Of a stretch of DNA of 64,000 bases, positions 59,969 through 64,000 are shown in pieces. Origin of the DNA: Sphingomonas sp. IC-11 (GTDB lineage Bacteria; Pseudomonadota; Alphaproteobacteria; Sphingomonadales; Sphingomonadaceae); the NCBI RefSeq assembly GCF_021043365.1, contig NZ_JAJNDU010000001.1, forward strand, positions 1,016,164 through 1,080,163, in the 5' to 3' direction. The notes under the pieces are model-generated. The model worked only from the letters and a program-made list of their open reading frames with translations, ran no database searches and had not been told where the DNA came from. Position numbers and translations under genes: made by a program. The stretch's first letter is position 1, and the number at the start of each line of letters is the position of its first letter.

Positions 59969-60899
59969 AAAGCTGCTGGTGACGATCGGCCTCCAGCGGA
60001 CGCCCGGTAAACGTCACCTGCGCAAGGCGCCAGGCGCTGTCGGGCCCACAAGGCCATAAATCTTCCCGCGACGGGGTTGGAGCCGGCGGCGCTACCCCGT
60101 GAACTTCGACGTGGATCAGGCGTCCGGTTTCACGCATCAGTATGGTGGCGCCGGGAAACCGCTGATCCAGGGCTTCGTAAAGCGCGCGTGCATCGCTCGC
60201 GACCTCTGGGGCATCAAGCGAGCGCGGGGCACCGTCGATCAGTTCCGCCGCGGCCGAGCGCATCGCCTTCCATCCGTCGTTGATGATATCCACGGATATA
60301 AGCGCCGCGGCAACAGCGTCCGCCCACCACCAGCCAAGGCCAAGCCCGATCACGCCGGCGAGCCCAGCGGCGCCGGTCAGCCAGTTCGCCTTGTTCATCA
60401 TCGCATTGGTGTGAAGAAGCTTGTCGTCGAGCGCGCGTGCGAGCGGGAGCAGCTTGGCCCCGATCACCATTGGCGGGATCAGCGCGAACAGTTGAGCGGC
60501 CAGCATCAGCCAGCCCAGCCAGATATCGCGTCCGAACAGCTGGACCGAGGCGACAGTTGCATGCTCTTCCATCACCAGAGTCATGGCGGCGTTGATCAGC
60601 AGCAAGACGCCGACTGCTGCCAGGGCGACCGCTGCGACGAAGAAGCCAAGTCCGTTTGCCCGGGTGAAGCCGAATGGAAAACGGGCGCTTCGTGGTCGCT
60701 GCTCCAGGTGTGACGCGGCTAGAAAGGCGATCGGCGGAACGAAGCCGAGCATGTCCTCAATCCACGCCGTCTTCATCGTTTGGCTTTGGCCCATCACCAA
60801 ACCCATCACGATCACGACTGCGGCAAACCAAACCAGTTGATGCCAGTTAAGCCGCTTGGCGCGATGTAGCGCGGCGGCAGGATCATGGGAGGAGCTCAT
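59955..60899 (-). CDS. cation diffusion facilitator family transporter
   Basis: A 314-residue inner-membrane protein with six likely helices and a C-terminal cytoplasmic domain (ALDQRFPGATILMRETGRLIHVEVHG). TMS1 is LVWFAAVVIVMGLVMGQ; PFGFTRANGLGFFVAAVALAAVGVLLL and GWLMLAAQLFALIPPMVIGAKLLPLA follow. The TMS5 entry reads LHTNAMMNKANW, where as I recall relatives have Asp at one or both Asn positions, so metal selectivity or activity may be altered. It overlaps the lipoprotein gene upstream by four bases. Confidence 0.82.
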   Translation of the reverse strand: MSSSHDPAAALHRAKRLNWHQLVWFAAVVIVMGLVMGQSQTMKTAWIEDMLGFVPPIAFLAASHLEQRPRSARFPFGFTRANGLGFFVAAVALAAVGVLLLINAAMTLVMEEHATVASVQLFGRDIWLGWLMLAAQLFALIPPMVIGAKLLPLARALDDKLLHTNAMMNKANWLTGAAGLAGVIGLGLGWWWADAVAAALISVDIINDGWKAMRSAAAELIDGAPRSLDAPEVASDARALYEALDQRFPGATILMRETGRLIHVEVHGVAPPAPTPSREDLWPCGPDSAWRLAQVTFTGRPLEADRHQQLFRSG

Positions 60900-61333
60900 G
60901 AGCGCGCCCCGCTTACCTGTCGGCTGAGGCGCTCAACCTGCATGATCCAGCGGTTCTCACCGTTTTTCATCAGCGCCCGCCACTCAATCCTCTGCTTCCC
61001 GGCTCCTTCGATCGAAAGCGCAGGCCCTGGTGCAACAAGCTTCTTCCAAGGCGAATCCTTCGCCATGGGCGCTAATATGAGATCGAGCCGCCCGGCGTTC
61101 AGATCGACAATCAGCGGCTCGAGCGCCGCTCTGCGGATCGAGATGCGCGCGCCGTTGTGCCCCGCCAACTCTGCCACCAGACTTTGAGCTTGTGGCGCAA
61201 CGGGTTCCCCGTTGATGCCGATATGCAAGATACGGCTTTGGCGAAGTCGATCGCTGGTACGATCCGGATCTCGAGGCAGGGCGTCACATGCCGCGAGCGA
61301 AAGGAGCAACAATCCGGCGATCCGTTTTTTCAT
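60896..61333 (-). CDS. hypothetical lipoprotein, 145 aa
   Basis: MKKRIAGLLLLSLAAC is a lipoprotein signal. The mature part has RILHIGINGEPVAPQAQSLVAELAGH and LEPLIVDLNAGRLDLILAPMAKDSPW, a pattern like a half-length periplasmic solute-binding fold, followed by a basic end. Function unknown; coupling to the transporter suggests a joint role. ATG 61333 has no ribosome binding site, consistent with the stress promoter only about ten bases upstream. Confidence 0.78.
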   Translation of the reverse strand: MKKRIAGLLLLSLAACDALPRDPDRTSDRLRQSRILHIGINGEPVAPQAQSLVAELAGHNGARISIRRAALEPLIVDLNAGRLDLILAPMAKDSPWKKLVAPGPALSIEGAGKQRIEWRALMKNGENRWIMQVERLSRQVSGARS

Positions 61334-61344
61334 TTCGCTAGCTA

Positions 61345-61370
61345 AACGTCGCGCTCGTCTGCCCCGTTCC
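61345..61370 (-). promoter_or_regulatory. EcfG-type promoter, nearly leaderless
   Basis: On the minus strand GGAAC (61370-61366) and CGTT (61348-61345) are 17 bases apart, an exact consensus match. The -10 ends 12 bases before the ATG at 61333, so the transcript would start almost at the start codon, explaining the lack of a ribosome binding site. Confidence 0.6.
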
Positions 61371-61432
61371 CGCGGCACCAATTCGGGCGTTTCGACGTTC
61401 TACGGTCGTCAGCAATGATCGGGAGTATCAGC

Positions 61433-61894
61433 GTGAGCATCTTTGGCGCGATCAAGAAGGCCATCTTTGGGGACCGGGGCCCACTAGGTGGCCAGTTCTC
61501 CGGGAAACCCGCGCCTCAGGCGGCGCCAGCCCCGGGTGCCACGCCAAAGCCGGTGCCGACGCCTTCCGCCCCGACGCCTGCTGCGCAGCCAGCGTCGCCC
61601 GCACCTTCTCAAGCGACGGCAGCGCCGGCCACCCCCGTGGATGTGGAGAAGGTGCTGTCTGACCTCGCCGCCAAACACGAGGGGCCGACGCTGAACTGGC
61701 GTACCTCGATTGTCGATCTGATGAAGCTGCTGGGTATCGACTCGAGCCTCGCGAACCGCAAGGAACTGGCCACCGAACTCGGCTACACCGGTGCCAAGGA
61801 TGGCTCGGCTGAGATGAACATCTGGCTCCACAAGGCAGTAATGCGTGAGTTGGAGAAGAATGGCGGCATCGTTCCAGCAACCATGAAGGACTAG
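61433..61894 (+). CDS. DUF3597 domain protein
   Basis: A 153-residue protein. GTG 61433 gives the family start (M)SIFGAIKKAIFG and follows GGGAG; an in-frame ATG at 61415 is less suitable. Residues 15-75 are a Pro/Ala linker (PAPQAAPAPGATPKPVPTPS); the C-terminal domain DVEKVLSDLAAKHEGPTLNWRTSIVDLMKLLGIDSSLANRKELATELGYTG is the DUF3597 helical domain with a LysM-like look. Function unknown; often near stress or cell-wall genes. Confidence 0.88.
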   Translation: MSIFGAIKKAIFGDRGPLGGQFSGKPAPQAAPAPGATPKPVPTPSAPTPAAQPASPAPSQATAAPATPVDVEKVLSDLAAKHEGPTLNWRTSIVDLMKLLGIDSSLANRKELATELGYTGAKDGSAEMNIWLHKAVMRELEKNGGIVPATMKD

Positions 61895-61987
61895 GCCTTA
61901 CTTTGAAGACAGGCGTGCCGCGGCATAAGCCGGTGGCATGAAGCGCTGCGGTAGCGTCGAGCCCATCTCGCCGCTATCCGCCTGCGC

Positions 61988-63016
61988 ATGAATGCACCGA
62001 ACCGATTGCGGCTGGACGGGGCCGCCCTTGTTGAGAACTGGCAATCGCTGGCACGGATGAGTGGTCGCGCTTCATGCGGCGCGGCGGTGAAGGCTGATGG
62101 TTACGGCCTCGGCGCCGCAGAAGTGGTGCGCCGTCTCGCGAATGCGGGCTGCCGGGACTTTTTCGTCGCAACCTGGGCAGAGGCTGCGGCTCTTGCTCGA
62201 GCCGACGTGTCAGTGTCGGTGCTTCACGGCGCGCGATCCGCGGACATGGTCCTCGCGAAGAGCGTGCCGGCAAGGCCGGTTCTGAGCACGAGTGCGCAGA
62301 TCAAGCGCTGGCGCGAAGCCGGTATGGGCGCGTGCGACGTGATGGTGGACACCGGCATGAACCGGTTGGGAGTATCCACGGACGAGATTGCTTCCGGCTT
62401 GCTGGACGGGCTCCATGTGGAAACGCTGATGAGTCATCTCGCTTCGGCGGAGGAGCAGGCTGACCCCATCAACGAGCGCCAGCGCGCGGGTTTGCAGGCC
62501 ATCGCTGATCGCTCAAATGCAAGACGGATCAGCTTGGCAAATTCCGCAGGGATCACTTTGGGCAAAGACTATGCCTTTGATCTCACGCGCCCCGGCATCG
62601 CCCTGTACGGTGGCGTGCCTTGCGCGGCTCTGGCGGGCGTGATCCGCCCCGTTGCGACGATCGAGGCAGAAGTGCTGCAACGCCGTGCGGTCCCGGCGGG
62701 TGGGCGTGTCGGATACAATCTCACCTGGGTCGCTGAGCGAGACAGCGTCGTAGCGGTTCTGAACCTCGGCTATGCCGACGGCTATCGACGAGCCTTCTCC
62801 AGCCGCGGAACAGCGTTCCTGGAAGGCGTCGCTGTTCCAGTCATTGGCCGCGTCTCGATGGATCTGACGGCAGTGGATGTCACTGGCCTCGACGTCGGTG
62901 AAGGCGACTGGATCTCCTTCGACTCCGACCTTCCTCATGCGTCGGCTGTATCGGAGGTGTCGCAGTATGAGCTGCTGACCGGCCTTGGTCGACGTTTCGA
63001 CCGGATCTGGGTCTGA
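61988..63016 (+). CDS. alr: alanine racemase
   Basis: PLP enzyme that makes D-alanine for peptidoglycan. AAVKADGYGLGA holds the PLP Lys, VMVDTGMNRLG the dimer loop, LANSAGI the PLP-phosphate region, and GGRVGYNLTWVAE the catalytic Tyr (near residue 240). The C-terminal beta domain has PVIGRVSMDLTAVDVT. 342 residues, slightly short but complete. The phaC-like gene converges and abuts at 63016/63017. Confidence 0.95.
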   Translation: MNAPNRLRLDGAALVENWQSLARMSGRASCGAAVKADGYGLGAAEVVRRLANAGCRDFFVATWAEAAALARADVSVSVLHGARSADMVLAKSVPARPVLSTSAQIKRWREAGMGACDVMVDTGMNRLGVSTDEIASGLLDGLHVETLMSHLASAEEQADPINERQRAGLQAIADRSNARRISLANSAGITLGKDYAFDLTRPGIALYGGVPCAALAGVIRPVATIEAEVLQRRAVPAGGRVGYNLTWVAERDSVVAVLNLGYADGYRRAFSSRGTAFLEGVAVPVIGRVSMDLTAVDVTGLDVGEGDWISFDSDLPHASAVSEVSQYELLTGLGRRFDRIWV

Positions 63017-64000
63017 TCAGGGAAGGGTAGCCAGCCAGTGGCGCAGCGGTTCCCAAAGCTGCTCTCTGGCGCGGCTCCCGACGACCATACCCACATGTCC
63101 AGCACCCAACTCTCGGCGATTGCTAAGGCCGATCGCCGTCGCGGCCGGTACGATCCGGTCGGCAAGGGAGACGAACTCGATAGCGGGGCACGGCAGGGTT
63201 TCAGGATCGATCGACTTGCCCGCGACATGCCAGTTCCCTAAACCGGGTGCGTCCGCCAGGATCAGTTGCTCAAACAGTTCCGCACCGGCCGCATAAGTGA
63301 GCGGGGCGCCACTGTTCGCCCAATCTTCCATCGCAACAAACATCGCGGCCTCGTCACCCGACATTGTCGCAAACGCCTCGAATTTGGCGATCGTTCGCGC
63401 CGGATCGAGTTTCCAGAAGCCAGTCTGGAGTACCTCGATCGGGACAAGCCCTAGTTGCTCGCAGCCGGGCTGCGCAGCTTCCCAGAGCGAAGCAATGTCC
63501 CCGCGCGTGTCACCATATCCATTAAAGTGCCAAGGTGCGGCGATTACGGCCGTGCCCGCACAGGCCCCCGATACCGCCGCGGCAATGCTCATCGTGCCGC
63601 CAAGGCAATAGCCGACAAGCACCGGCGGAGTATCGAAGCGTCGCATCAGCGGGATCAGAACCCGCTCGATATGACCGCTGATGTCGAGGTCGCGATCCGT
63701 CGGTTGTGCCTCTCCCCAATCAAGTAGCCAGGCATGGTAGCCCTGCTGTGCGATCCACCGCATCAGAGATCGCCCTGGCATCAGGTCGAGGATGAAGGGT
63801 GGGTTGATCAGCGATGGTACAAAAAGCACCGGGCGCCCTGTGCCGCCATAATCCCGCAGGCGCGCGTGGCCCTGCCGCTTGACCGCTCTGGCCATTCGCC
63901 TCTTCGTACGGGGCGCTTCCTGATAGCGGCGCAGACCGGCGAGCGCACTACTCATTCTGGATGGGGATGCTGCAGTTTCGTTGCGCAGCATGTCGAGGAA
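63017..64000 (-). CDS. PHA synthase-like alpha/beta hydrolase (5' end beyond window)
   Basis: At least 327 residues. The nucleophile motif VGYCLGG matches the G-x-C-x-G-G lipase-like box of polyhydroxyalkanoate synthases (Cys instead of Ser), with acid SLADRIVPAA and base GAGHVGMVV. FVPSLINPPFILDLMPGRSLMRWIAQQGYHAWLLDWG is the PhaC-type core. It is shorter than class I PhaC and lacks the N-terminal domain as far as visible, so it resembles PhaC-like (class III or synthase-related) hydrolases; real polymer synthesis is uncertain. An ATG lies at 63991, but the frame stays open (FLD) to the edge, so the start may be outside. Confidence 0.82.
   Translation of the reverse strand, partial: FLDMLRNETAASPSRMSSALAGLRRYQEAPRTKRRMARAVKRQGHARLRDYGGTGRPVLFVPSLINPPFILDLMPGRSLMRWIAQQGYHAWLLDWGEAQPTDRDLDISGHIERVLIPLMRRFDTPPVLVGYCLGGTMSIAAAVSGACAGTAVIAAPWHFNGYGDTRGDIASLWEAAQPGCEQLGLVPIEVLQTGFWKLDPARTIAKFEAFATMSGDEAAMFVAMEDWANSGAPLTYAAGAELFEQLILADAPGLGNWHVAGKSIDPETLPCPAIEFVSLADRIVPAATAIGLSNRRELGAGHVGMVVGSRAREQLWEPLRHWLATLP

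Overview
The window reads as chromosomal core DNA of an alphaproteobacterium of the family Sphingomonadaceae, most likely Sphingomonas itself. This rests on the high GC content, the gene content (clpP-clpX, petABC, hrcA-grpE, a two-component Deg/homospermidine-type polyamine locus), a circularly permuted two-piece tmRNA whose tag reads ANDNEALAIAA, and GGAAC-N16/17-CGTT promoters of the alphaproteobacterial general stress sigma factor. I see no phage, insertion sequence, CRISPR array or other obviously mobile DNA.

Layout. 1-9 kb: small and secreted proteins, a TPR/aspartyl hydroxylase, the UvrD/PcrA helicase, a GFA-family zinc protein, a metabolite symporter, and rsmD with an RsuA/RluB pseudouridine synthase. 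9-16 kb: a single-domain response regulator, two tiny overlapping genes, tRNA-Leu, trigger factor with a long Lys/Ala-rich tail, a glycosyltransferase, a MipA-like porin, clpP and clpX. 16-21 kb: an acetyltransferase preceded by a 16-codon overlapping leader ORF, a Tat-exported esterase-like hydrolase, then a polyamine locus: ornithine decarboxylase under a speF-type RNA leader, followed by a deoxyhypusine-synthase-like enzyme that probably makes homospermidine. 21-29 kb: serine/threonine dehydratase, a flavin monooxygenase, a one-domain asparaginase homologue, a Met-rich lipoprotein, lipB, two membrane proteins, hemF and trmL. 29-33 kb: the cytochrome bc1 operon petABC, apt, and a stress-promoter-linked lipoprotein. 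33-41 kb: MaoC-like dehydratase, nucleotide pyrophosphatase-like lipoprotein, sorbosone dehydrogenase-like protein, a lemA-TPM-TPM-NUDIX operon, mscL, an Rrf2 regulator and ssrA (tmRNA). 41-52 kb: 2OG oxygenase, recJ, tRNA-Glu, an SDR enzyme, the 5-oxoprolinase genes pxpABC (starting at 44.7 kb), hrcA-grpE, rph-rdgB and hemW. 52-60 kb: a nearly complete valine catabolic cluster (mmsA, acyl-CoA dehydrogenase, 3-hydroxyisobutyryl-CoA hydrolase, enoyl-CoA hydratase, mmsB) with purU, a lipoprotein and a shortened Gre-like factor embedded in it. 60-64 kb: a CDF-type transporter, a probably leaderless stress lipoprotein, a DUF3597 protein, alanine racemase and a PhaC-like alpha/beta hydrolase running off the right edge.

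How genes work together: the valine cluster converts isobutyryl-CoA to propionyl-CoA; ODC plus the DHS-like enzyme turns ornithine into putrescine and then homospermidine; ClpX-ClpP together with the tmRNA tag form the quality-control route for stalled ribosomes; hrcA-grpE and tig add folding control; petABC supplies respiration. The most interesting items are not a new defence or mobile system but regulatory structures: the speF-like leader that runs in frame into the decarboxylase, the permuted ssrA gene, two well-formed EcfG-type promoters (one nearly leaderless), the leader ORF at 16.06 kb, and two large palindromes within the valine operon. All assignments are from reading the sequence and family knowledge; no database search was run.
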